From the NCBI RefSeq assembly GCF_964204865.1, contig NC_135260.1:21126001-21190000 (forward strand): a stretch of 64,000 bases of DNA. The letters run 5' to 3'. Each line of letters opens with the position of its first letter. Within the stretch, counting starts at the first letter, position 1. Shown here piece after piece: positions 38,674 to 49,470 of this stretch. The DNA comes from Styela clava (taxonomy: Eukaryota; Chordata; Ascidiacea; Stolidobranchia; Styelidae). The position numbers were made by a program, and so were the translations under genes. The notes under the pieces were generated by a model, which saw only the letters and a program-made list of their open reading frames with translations, had not been told where the DNA came from and searched no databases.

Positions 38674-38686
38674 AGGTCAAAGGTCA
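38674..38686 (+). promoter_or_regulatory. perfect DR1 nuclear-receptor-type site
   Basis: AGGTCAAAGGTCA is a perfect direct repeat of AGGTCA with one spacer base, the consensus for HNF4, RXR and COUP-TF type receptors. It lies about 1.4 kb upstream of the lipocalin-like gene. Chance occurrence cannot be excluded. Confidence 0.3.
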
Positions 38687-38962
38687 AATAGTTAATTGGA
38701 ACCACTCCCTTAAAATATAAATACAAAATTCCCACATCGACTGATGCAAAAATTTTTAAGTTTGACTGAGAATTCCCTGATTTATATGTGTTTTAAGCTT
38801 AACTCACGACTTCCTAACTTTCAGCAATAAGACATATATCAGACAATCCAATTTATGAAATTATGGAAGTTTTGTCATCTGTTATCTAGAATCCACTAAG
38901 AACAACTTTCAAATATCGCTATTGAAGCTATTTTCAGGTTACACTTTGGCCTACGTACATAC

Positions 38963-38965
<3 letters not shown>

Positions 38966-38996
<31 letters not shown>
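38966..38996. repeat. (AT)n microsatellite
   Basis: About 15 uninterrupted AT dinucleotides. Similar short AT runs occur at 39532-39553, 42301-42322 and 55683-55704. Confidence 0.9.
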
Positions 38997-38999
<3 letters not shown>

Positions 39000-40102
39000 T
39001 ATATACGCAAATACTTTTTATACTTTCGTGTGAGGGCATCGAGAATTGAAGATACAGGCAATCAAAATCAGCGGCGGATGAATATCACATCGCTCAGCGA
39101 GCGATCAACTGTGACGCCAAAATAACAACATATCATGCTGTAAATATTATCAGACGCCAAGCCTCAGCCACGCCCTAAAACATGCAAACCACTGTTCTTG
39201 GCTCTTTCAGCGTACAAATTGTAACCGGGGTTTAATTTACCTTACAAGCAAAGCATTTAGCGGTAGCTGTGAACGATTTTAATGAGGGACAATGAGTAAA
39301 TATTCAATGACTATATCTATTCCTTGCTGTGACGACCATATCCAATAATGTTCCTCATTCCCGAACTCGACTATATTTTAAACAAACTGTATTACTTGCG
39401 TGAAATTTTGTCAAAACATTTCCCACTGAAAACCACCCAAATTAACGCTGTGAGTAGCTCACTATAGGCCACAGAAAACGAGTGGCCCAAATGCAGCAAA
39501 AAATAATATGTAACCTCAATGCAGCAAATAGATATATATATATATATATATATACATATATACAGAAAATTTGAGCAATGCGAATAAAATATATTTCATT
39601 CAAACTAGTTCATTCAAATGTTACTGAATCAGGATATTTTATGTGGAACTGCCACAGATTTGTATCGTCACAACATGAATTGATTTTTTGCGTGTATCCT
39701 GTGCGTCCTCTGACTCAGAGAATCTTCACCCAAATTATAAACTGTTCATTTTGACGTAAAGTAAACATAGAAGGATAGAAAAAAACAATAAGTAAAATTC
39801 TACTCAAGAACTATGAAATGAAAAAGGGCCTTGGGAGGCATAAAAGCAGCACAATAGAATATAGACTATAGCAGCATTCACATTGCAGCTATGTGAACAA
39901 CAGTTCATTTAATTTTTGGTTGTTTCATTGAAATAAACTTCTAATTTTTGATAATATAGTTGAGATGTTTTGAATAAGGCGTTTTAAAGAACCTTTGTTT
40001 GATACATATAATACAGATGAACTTTTATACAAAGCAAACCCATATACGAACAACACGTTTTCCTATTTGTTAGATGTAAATTAGAAAAATCACGAAGCGT
40101 TT

Positions 40103-42253
40103 ATGGTCAAAATGAGCATGATTTCAATTGTTGAATTACTCATACTATTGTCATCAATTGCACTGATAACAAATGCAAGTCAGTTACAGAAAAGCTGTAT
40201 TTCAGAGGGCATGGAAATCGATGCTGGAAAGGTACGGTGGAGATGAAGATAACAACTCAAATTGAGACTAAATTATAGAAGTGTGTTGAACCCATTTGTT
40301 TTTGCTGATTTTAATGAAAAACATGACTCTTTAGGTTAATATTAAAGCAGTTACTTCCAATCCGTTATTAGTCAAAACCATTTTTGTGTAACTAGTATTA
40401 AATTCTAATCAACCAATGCTAACATACACCGTGTTTCCCAAATATAAGACAGGGTCTTATTTTAATTTTCTTTCGAAAAATAACACTAGGGCTTATATGG
40501 GAGGATGCCATTTATCAAAAACAAAATTACGAAGTAGAAAATTACGAGATTTTCAAATATACAAAATATGAAACCCGATATCCATTTACTTAAAAATAAC
40601 ACGTTTTTATTAAACAAAAAACTGCCATTATTCAAAATTGACCATATCATCATCCTCTGGAATGTCATGCCAGTCACTAGATTCATAAATTCCAATGAAG
40701 ATTTTACTCATTGAACCTTTTCCTTTCTCACGCGTTTTAGTTTAACTATTTGAAACGTGTAAGAGAGATTTCTTGCCTTCGATTAGGTCAAAACAAATTT
40801 CACGCTATCGGCTAGATCTTATTTTAAGGGTAGGGCTTGGATTAAAATCATTTTTAAATTTGGGCTAGGTCCTATTTTCAGGCTATATGACTTATTTTCG
40901 GGGAAACACCGTAATTTGGGTTTTTCCCATTTTGTAGTTATCAAAAACTACGTGGTATTCTGGACTGATGAAACAACGTCTAAGGTCTCTTGTGCCTGAT
41001 TCACTAATATCACGTCTACAGACTCTGGATTCCAAGCTGTTTCAAAGGAAAATGGGTCCAGGTAAATATATGAAAACAAAAAGCAAAATCTACAGAGTAT
41101 AAATGTGTTACAAAAGGTAAAATATTGTTGAAAATAGCTAAAATTAAAAATAAATTATTTACCTATAGTGATTCTTCTACATTTTCATATGTTGTTTGAA
41201 TTACCAAATCTACCTGAGAACTCGTCCAAGAGTTACGAGTCTATTTCCTCGGATCTGATAGCATACTAATTAATAATGCTTTCCAATAAATTCTCGAAAA
41301 CACAATTATAAAATTAGATAACAGGTTGCATAGAAGGACAATTTTTGTAACACCGTTTTATTTGCCAGATATGTTGAATTTGAATTTCATGTTGACTATG
41401 AAGGAGATGGAACTTATCATATTAAGAAATCAGACGATGGTATGTTGTGTACACAAAATGTATCCCAATTGAATGCTTTCAAAACGTCGTGGAAAGTTAT
41501 TGATTAGCATAACAATGAAAAGTACTAGTAAACTCTTTTATTATTTTCTTTCTAATTTAAGACATTTGTTAATTTTTTGACACAAATTGAACGTTTGCAG
41601 AATTTATTCACCTCGAGCACGGAGAGGAAATGAACGGACTTGCGAATGAAGCGGTGTCAAATATGGGTAAAATTACTAATACATGTACATATATAATATA
41701 ATATTCGATATATAGATAAATTATTATTCTTTTGTTGGTCTGCAGTTAAACTCATTTAATTCTATTTGTTTTAATCAGACAACCTTTTAGACAATGCAGC
41801 TATAGTTTTTCTTTCTGACTATGAAAATTATTTTGCGGCTTTGTTATGTCCACTCGACAAAGGTATGAAAACTTATATCAAACTTTTTAAGTACTGGAAG
41901 ATATTGTAAATTAAATTACCAAGTCGAAGTATTTGTTGTTGCATCATGAACTAGTACAAATACCGGAATATAAATACTCCTTCCATTGAGTTCAAACGTT
42001 TGTTCTCTACCCATTGTGGACATGAACCGCAGTCTCGTTTTGCCTTAGCTATATATATATGCAAGGTCTGGTGATATCCGAATCTTATCGAAAAAACTTG
42101 TGTGCTTTACTTTGTTCAGATCATCAGGTGATTCGTGGATTTTTTCCAAGTCCAAATCCAACTTTGTGACAGGTTGCAGCCTTCATTAACGTCTTGCATG
42201 ATGTCGCAATATCTGCAAAATTTTCTCCTTCAACATGTCCAGAAACTGACTGA
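40103..42253 (+). pseudogene. secreted lipocalin-like gene, six exons, two in-frame TGA codons
   Basis: Exon 1 (40103-40231) encodes a signal peptide (ISIVELLILLSSIALITNAS) and a short Cys-containing start. Exons 2-6 are 40938-41061, 41369-41439, 41601-41666, 41779-41862 and 42120-42253, all with GT...AG borders and one consistent phase. Their frame gives VIKNYVVFWTDE, SRYVEFEFHVDYEGDGTYHI, then AIVFLSDYENYFAALLC, a clear lipocalin motif 2 with its Cys. The last exon gives PSPNPTL and a C-terminal helix with a final Cys (STCPETD). Six coding exons and a 71-nt exon 3 fit lipocalin gene structure. Lipocalins are secreted barrels that bind small hydrophobic ligands. Problems: TGA at 40997 and at 42167 in that frame, and exon 1 enters exon 2 one base out of phase. 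A pseudogene is most likely; recoding or assembly error is possible. Confidence 0.6.
40429..40913. mobile_element. TIR element (GTGTTTCCC...GGGAAACAC) in lipocalin intron 1
   Basis: The left end reads CCGTGTTTCCCAAATATAAG and the right end CTTATTTTCGGGGAAACACC. These are inverted repeats of a widespread short DNA-transposon type with AAGACAGGGTCTTATTTT-like subterminal sequence. It lies wholly within the first intron of the lipocalin-like gene. The target duplication was not resolved. Confidence 0.6.
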
Positions 42254-43115
42254 AGTCATTATTTGAGCTAACCAACTATTATTTATCAATGTTAGTTACA
42301 TATCTATATATATATATATATATACTAATTTCATCAACAGTCCTCGATGTTTGCTATTATTCAGAATATTGTATTTTAAAAAATAACGCTGATTACGTTG
42401 TTTTATAATTATCTAAATATATTTTATCACACCAGTATATGAATGAAAATAATGACTAACTCGTAACCTGTAAGATAATATCACTATTTGACAATTTAGC
42501 CATTGATAAAAAAAATGCTAAAAAATACGTTAAATATAATTACTATGACCAAATTTATTGTTAATTAGGTTTTGATTTGGGTATTTTGAGAATTTCGAAA
42601 GGTATTGATATTACGTAAAGCGAACCCGCCACGAATTAGCTTGGCTTGGGACAAGATTGTGTTGTCAGTTTAGTTCATGCGATGTGACTGCTATACGTTT
42701 CTTAATATAGACGCCGTCGGTAAAAAGTAATGGTCAGAAGGATTGGCAAGATTTACACACAAGCCATTCACAGATTCTCACTTCTCTTTTTATTCACGTT
42801 TCTATTGCAAAATATACTAATAGTTTTAAAAATTCGAAATCTTCTTTACGGTCGATAGAGTATAGTCAATGATTCGAGAAAATTCATTCCAGTATATATA
42901 CATGCTCTTATCCTCTACGTTCATAATGGTCTCCCGGCAGCTTATGCATATACGTACGGTTTCACAAAACATTTTCATGCTTCCGAGTCTTATTCCTCTG
43001 TTTTAAATCATTCCTATTTTTACATGTCAATTTGTCGTACTATTTTCAACTTGACAGGCTGGATATTCATCAAGTACATCCGCTTGCTGTTGCCAACCTC
43101 CGTTTTTTTTTCAGA
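42254..43115. other. intergenic, no gene identified
   Basis: Contains an AT microsatellite (42301-42322) and no supported coding segment. Confidence 0.5.
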
Positions 43116-43220
43116 GCTCCAGAAGTATATGCACCAAGATAGCGCACATCCTGAACATAGTATTTGTACCAGGTTATGGTTCAGGTTGTGCGCCATCTTG
43201 GTGCACATACTTCGGGAGCG
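43116..43220. repeat. near-perfect hairpin, 41-42-bp arms
   Basis: The left arm (43116-43156) and right arm (43179-43220) are reverse complements with a few mismatches, around CACCAAGATRGCGCAC. A 22-base spacer separates them. This is either a tiny palindromic MITE or the remains of one; transcription would give a strong stem-loop. Confidence 0.8.
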
Positions 43221-43629
43221 GCGTTTTTTGATCCTGCTTAAATATAATTTTATCAAAATATCAAACCACATTACAAAATATCATTTTGTTTTAAATTTTA
43301 GCATGAATATCAATCGAAAACAAATTTAGCACTTTGCCTTAGCCATGATCCATCACAATTATATATACCAGCTTGTCAACAGAATTTCGCAAGTAAAACC
43401 AGAGCCAACCTATTTTTAGAATGAGAGCTAAAAAATGACAAAGTTATTAGTAGATTATCAGTAGCATTGTGCATTTCTTTATGTTTATATATTTATTGGT
43501 ATTCGTTATTCACCATATACTTTCTTTTCATATAGTGGGTAAATCATTATTTACTGATAGCCTAATAAACAAATAGTGATATATAATTATCTATGATTTA
43601 CCCTATGTGGGATACCTTGTGACATCAAG

Positions 43630-45110
43630 ATGCCAAAGATCAGATGCCCAATCAACGAATGTGAATTTGAAACAGAGGATGAGGCCTCTAGTGTTGCTGC
43701 ATTGCTGAATTTACACGCTACCACACACAGCGCACAAAAAACTCAACAACCCACAACCCAAGTTGAGAAAGTAAAACGTCCAACCATCACATCTGCTAGC
43801 TCAACTGAAGAATGGACATATTTTGAATCAAGATGGACAGACTACAAAGCTGCCACAAAAATATTTGGCCAAGACATAATTTTCCAACTATTGGAATGCT
43901 GTGACGATCCACTGCGCAAAGATCTAACTAGCACCTCACCTAATCTTACAGGAAAATCAGAACAAGACATACTGAACGCTATCAAAGGAAAATGCCATGA
44001 TCGCCAGAGTCAAGCTCGCCAACATGAAACAAGACAGAGACGAACCAGTAAGAAACTTTGGCGCCCGCATTCGTGGCCAAGCGACAGTCTGCCAAGCGAC
44101 AGATTCCCAGTCCACAGACGCCATCAGCTCATATCGAAAGGGGCGCATTAAAGTCAAGCCCACATCCGATAAGATGCAAGCCACATGTACTTACTGCGGA
44201 GAAACATTACACGGCAAAAGTTCTCCACTGAGAATCAAATAACGTTCCTGTCCTGCTTTCAATCAGACTTGCTACCACTGCTTGAAACTACACCATTTTG
44301 AATCAGTTTGTAGAGGCAAAACATCGTCAAAAATGGTCAAACCATCACAGGAACCTGATGACATCGAGAACTCTATGTCCAATTCATTACGCTCAGTTTA
44401 CAAGAATTCATCCAACGGAATGGCTCTGGACCACCACCAATATGTGCCAAAGATGGGGAAAACGCAAGTCAGATCCACAGCTATTTTTTGATATTAAGGA
44501 TCGACATACTGCCATCTGACTTTGCTAAATTGGGGTTTAAAAAGAATTTCAAACCCCAACAACAATGACTGCGACCAATAACAAATGGATACATATCCTT
44601 GGCGCCCTAGTTGCAAGATTTTCAGGAACAACTGATAACGGGAAAATAGTTCGTTCCCGTCAGGTCATTTACATTACCGACAGCTCGGACAATCTATTCT
44701 TGGGCAGGAAAGCATGCATTGAACTTGTTTAATTTTTCAAAGATTGGCGGAGTCAACAGGGAAATGACATTAATTAACATGACGGACAAAACTTTGACAG
44801 GGACTAAAAATGGTGACATATAAATATGCACATGTCCCCGCCGCAAACTTCCCCCACCAATCCCAACGTCGTTACCATACTCGCCGAATGGGGAAAACCG
44901 ACAGAAGCTACAGGAGTATCTAATCGAATAATACAAATCTAGCACTTTCAACACCAACCGCTCCCTATATGATTGAAGGGCCGCCAATAAAACTTATGAT
45001 AGACCCTGAAGCAACTCGTCGTTCATCACACACCAGTACCAGTACCCCTCCACTGGAAAGAAGAGGTAAAAGCCGCCTAGACAGGGACACTTAGAGGACT
45101 ATAGGATATT
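43630..45110 (+). pseudogene. decayed Gypsy-type retrotransposon gag-pro fragment
   Basis: The first frame (43630-43990) is a gag start with an N-terminal Cys pair (CPINECEFETEDE) and EEWTYFESRW and LLECCDDPLRKDL. A shifted frame continues with ARVKLANMKQDRDEPVRNFG. Two zinc-knuckle-like clusters follow: CTYCGETLHG, and CYHCLKLHHFESVCR across another shift. Then come a DHHQYV segment, a retropepsin-flank region (WIHILGALVARFSG, then DNLFLGRKACIEL) and VPVPLHWKEEVKA just before where reverse transcriptase should start. The order matches Gypsy (Ty3) elements known from echinoderms and cnidarians. Several frameshifts and stops and missing blocks show that it is dead. No LTR was found. Confidence 0.75.
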
Positions 45111-45227
45111 GGGTAAACTATCTGCTTTTGGTTAATAGATTACGTGTTTAAACTTAGTCACTCTAATCTTAAAATTAGAAGTAATATCTTAGTCATAAAA
45201 TACGTAACAATTAGACGTACTGTAGGG

Positions 45228-45700
45228 CAGGGGTCCGCAACTACGGGGTCGCGACCCAAATTTGGGACGCGAAACCCCCCGCTCTGGATCGCGAAACAAT
45301 TTATATTTTCCATAAATATGAGCATTGCGTCTGTGTAGCTTATTTATGTATAACAACTTTATAAATCACTGATTATAATTATGAATGTTTCCCCGAGTAT
45401 ACACTTCCTTATTTACTGTCGTAACATTTTCCAATCAGCATAATTGCAAAAATGAAGTAACAATAAACGTTTCAGAAGCGCTCAGATACTTTTTCCATTC
45501 AGACAGTCTTTCGTGGTTGTGGATATTATCTCGTTTTGGAAATTTTCGCGTGTTGTTTGTTAGTTTTTAGTTGTGTTTTGGTAAATATACGTCCTAATCA
45601 AATAACTAAGTCCTAATTCTTGAAATAAGAACCAATAATTTTGCAATGGTAGAGTGTAGATCCAAGAGGAAGAATTCAAGAGATCAAAAGTCGAGAAAAC
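45228..45700. mobile_element. hAT-type left end, right partner not found
   Basis: CAGGGGTCCGCAACTACGGG followed by GTCGCGACCC is a typical hAT terminus. A short frame near 45645 is not recognisable as transposase. The right end is missing, perhaps cut off by the foldback-like element next to it; the end coordinate is a guess. Confidence 0.45.
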
Positions 45701-45835
45701 ATTCGTTACTTAGTTGTTCGCATTGTTACATCCCACTACGTAGACTTTAGGTTTTCAAAATGCTCCGTTCGCACCCTCAGGACTCCGTTAAAGACACTTA
45801 GACCTCCGCGAGCTATTCGTTCACTTGAAAACTGT

Positions 45836-47463
45836 CCTCGACCCACTGCCCTACATCAATCTACTTATCTATCCTCGACCCACTGCCCGACCTCCCTCAA
45901 CTTTCCTATCCTCAACCCACTGCCCTATCTCCCTCAACCTTCCTATCCACGACCCACTGCCCCATCCCCCCACTTTCGCATCCCCGAACCACCACTCTAT
46001 CTCCCTGAACCTTTCCCCTCTCGACCTACTGCCCTATCTCCCTCAACCTACCTATCCTCGACCCACTGCCCTATCTGCTACAACCTACCTATCTTTGACC
46101 TACGGTGCTATACTATTCAGTACTATTATTTATTACCCGATCGCCACACTGAACTTTACTATCTTGCGACCAACTTCCATGGGTTAAACTGGTCGTGTAT
46201 GCCAATGAGATGATTCAATCGTACGTCGACAAAACAGGATTGACGGCATTCGTATAATATGTAGGTTGAAATCTCAAATGGTAAACAATAACCGTAATTG
46301 ACAGTTTAAAAATGTGTTACTAATTGGGCTACTGATGGTTTCTTGCTGGGAATGACAGTTTTCTAAATTTTAACAAGCCGTTTTATGCCCTTAATAATTG
46401 GCCATGTCGTGAGTCTTGTGACAATAGGATGCCGATCCGAAATGAGCAATAGTGCCCCTGTTCGTATAAAGTATTTTTCTTTGACATTTTATAGTAAAAG
46501 CTGCGTCCTTTGCAGCTTCATAAGTTTCAGATAAGATAAGGTCAATTTTGGGACTACACGCTGGATTGGAGGGCAGTTGGCAACGCTAGCTACGACAAAA
46601 CATTTCATGTCTTAAAAATAGTTTGGAAGGAATTACACTCACTAAGCGACTTATATTTTTGACTGTTTTTGACTATTCAGCCTCTTCAGCCACGTAAAAA
46701 AAATTTGTATATACAACAAGGATATGGCAGAACATTCGTTGAAAAAGACTAAGCGTGCAAATATTCGATTACTTCCTCGTCGTTTTGTCCTGCACGGAAA
46801 TACAGGCGACATTAAATGAGTTTCTGAAAAGGAACTCAGATATTTCGATATCGAAAGGCCTGTTGAAATTTTAAAAACAATGACTCCAAGCCCGATGCCA
46901 TCAGTAGCCTAATTAGTAGCACATTTTTAATCCACTAGTTATAGGTATTGATTACCAATTGAGATTCCAGCCTACATTTACGAATGCCGTCAATCATGTT
47001 TTGTCGACGTACGATTGAATCATCTCATTGGCATACTCGACCAGTATAACACATGGGAGTTGGTCGCAAGGTGGTAAAGTTCATTTTGACGGTCGAGTCG
47101 TAATTTTAGCGCCGTTAGGTTAGGTACTCAGTGGTATAGCGTCGTGGGTCAAAGATGAGTAAGTTGAGGGAGGTCGGACAGTGGGTCGAGGGTGGGAAGT
47201 TTGAAGCAGATAGTGCAGGGGATTGAGGGTAGAAAAGTTGAGGGAGATAGGGCAATGTGTCGAGGATAAAAAAAACGTCGGAGGGGATGGGAAGGTTGGG
47301 GAAATAGGAAAGTGGGTCGAGGATAAGAAGGTTAAGGGAGATTGGGCGATGCGTCGAGGATAGGAAGGTTGAGGGAGGTGGAGCAGTTGGCCGAGGCGAG
47401 GGAGACAGGGCAGCGGATCGAGGATAGGAAAGTGGAGGGAGATAGGGCAGTGGGTCGAGGATT
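45836..47463. mobile_element. foldback-like element with minisatellite arms
   Basis: The left arm (45836-about 46278) consists of about seven tandem 37-bp units (CCTCGACCCACTGCCCTATC core) followed by about 150 bp of unique sequence. The right arm (about 46955-47463) is its inverted counterpart, with the unique part inside and the repeats outside at roughly 90% identity. About 680 bp lie between. Long inverted repeats built partly of short tandem units are the hallmark of Foldback-type elements. The interior has no supported gene. No target duplication was found at the outer ends. Confidence 0.72.
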
Positions 47464-47508
47464 TGAGTTGGAATGACTGTATAACTTCACTGGCTCTAAA
47501 GTCTAAAT

Positions 47509-47923
47509 CAGAGGTCGGCAATCTTCTGTCGTTCGCGGGCCAAAATAAAGGTTGCAAGTCATTGGCGGGCCGCACGTATTTTAGAAAGTTAAAAACCAAA
47601 GGAATGACCAATGAATCACATTTTTTCACCCAGAAATTTCAAGCAGTGCGCGAAGACTGATTATTTGAATATTTTCAGCGTCATTAAACCATTTGCGCTC
47701 AGCATCTACTTTTTTACGTTCTGTTGCCATTTCTCTAATTATAATCAATTATAGGCTCAATAAACGAGTGAATGTGAATTATATACTTGTTAGGTTATAG
47801 TATAATTTAGTTTCTCAAAACAAATTTTGACACGTAAGGAATATATTCGTCAATAAAGCTGTTTTGTTAATATAATTCAGTGAAGCGTCGCGGGCCGAAT
47901 CCGAATGTGGTTTGCCGACCCCA
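47509..47923. mobile_element. short hAT-type element
   Basis: The left end CAGAGGTCGGCAATC and right end GGTTTGCCGACCCC are inverted with mismatches. GCGGGCC motifs lie near both ends, as in other hAT elements. No clear 8-bp duplication was found. Confidence 0.6.
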
Positions 47924-48336
47924 TATTTAAACCCTCCAATGAAAGTTTGATCATTTTACTGTGTCGGTCGATATTTGTCTCATCACTGCATCTAGAAATC
48001 ACTGATACATTTATGCATAGACCGAATTCGATATGAAAGTATCAAATATAATTGGCTTCATAACTGCAAACTCTGCCTTAACAACGAAACATTGCGATTA
48101 TCCTAAGTGCTGAAAGAGCAACTCAAAAATACGATTTCAATCCATTCCTTGCTAGTAGACGGTTAAAAAAGTATTCCATGGTTGCCGTAGTGTAGTATAT
48201 TAGTCAACTCAAAGGCGAGCAACGATGAACACAATTGAATTGATATGACAAGACATTTTAAATTCACGGGTCGGCCATGGATTGAGCGATGAGTGTTGCT
48301 CGGGAATTTTCTATTCTGAACCCCCTCCCTTATAGA

Positions 48337-49321
48337 CAGGGTTGCCATACCGTGCTTATTTCTAAGATTTTTGCCTATTTTCTAGACCGCGTCTTATAAA
48401 GTAACGATGTGCTTATTTCTAAGTAAAGTGCTTATTTTTGAGTCGCGTGCTTATTTGGTCTTAGAAACGTGGATGACCAATACTTGTTTTGCGTACAAAG
48501 CTTGCGTGGAAACGATGGACGAACTTTTTCTGTCAACAATGGGGTTTGCGGTATTTCCAGGCAAACTGTGACACACACAATAGTTGCTGCTAGTTTTTAG
48601 GAATACTGTTTTTAGGGACAAACTGCAATTTAGAGTAAGCGTAACCATGAGTTCTGTTTCGAACATGAAAAGAATTTTTTTTTATTAACTACTGCTATTG
48701 CGACATCGAGAAAGGTGGAAAACAGTAATCGGTGCCCACAATACTACCATAAAAACACAAGAAGCATTGTGGGAAACCAAAGTATGAGGACTTTAGGTTA
48801 GAGGTCAATTACTTAACCAAAATAAAATTTTCCTTGCAAAGAACTAGGATTAGTGATAGACATTTAGAAAATTTTGATTTTATCTAGTGTGTCACCTAGT
48901 GTCGCATTAAATATTATTTGTAAATATTTTGTATAATAAGACGACTTGAGTCAACGAGTTGTCGGAGTGTTCGCTCGCTATTAAAGTCCGAAATTTGAAT
49001 TTCTAATCTGTATGAATAATGTGGTTCATCAGCCACCCGTTCAGTTTTTAACTTTCTTGAAAAAATATGTGCGGCCCGCCAAGATTCGTAACACTTGGCT
49101 TTGGCTCGGGAGCGACAAAAGTTGCCGACCCTTGTCTTAGAGATTGCGTGTGGCAGTGACTTCGTCTCTTTCCATAGCTTTTTGCAATTTTAGAGCTGCG
49201 TACAACGTAGTAGTATATATTTACGGTACAACCATGTTCGAAGCGACTTCTATTGATAAAAAGTGGGAGACTCGTGTATGATTTCATGCCTATTTTTGGC
49301 TCTGGGTAGATGGCAACCCTG
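48337..49321. mobile_element. hAT element, 985 bp, with 8-bp target duplication
   Basis: The ends are CAGGGTTGCCAT and ATGGCAACCCTG, perfect inverted repeats over 12 bases, with the duplication cttataga at 48329-48336 and 49322-49329. The interior includes repeated GTGCTTATTT. It also includes a second, unrelated hAT-type right end (GCGGCCCGCC to GTTGCCGACCCTTG, about 49071-49133), suggesting a nested insertion whose left end I could not place. Confidence 0.88.
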
Positions 49322-49470
49322 CTTATAGAAAACCATGGCTGCTGCGCCCTTAGTTATAGATAATGTTATATTTGAATCACTACCACATTTTGAAACCACC
49401 GTCGTCAAATTTTATTAGTGATGGTAATGCTTCTTCACAGATACAAAATTAACCAAGTCAGTTTTCCAAC

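Larger units (their letters stand above)
36700..38921. other. intergenic, no gene identified
   Basis: No coding segment could be supported. A short frame at 36897 (ATGGCTGGTACAATCC...) ends in GAG|GTAAGG and could be a first exon, but no partner exon was found. A CTGGCTACGTCCCC end near 37510 resembles a common transposon terminus. A dispersed repeat lies at about 37640-37785. Confidence 0.4.

Noticed and set aside
38922..39125. 67-codon frame with an Ile-Tyr run
   Set aside because: The run is the AT microsatellite read as codons.
45825..46187. 120-codon proline-rich frame, and its mirror at 47120-47629
   Set aside because: It is simply translation of the 37-bp minisatellite in the foldback-like arms.
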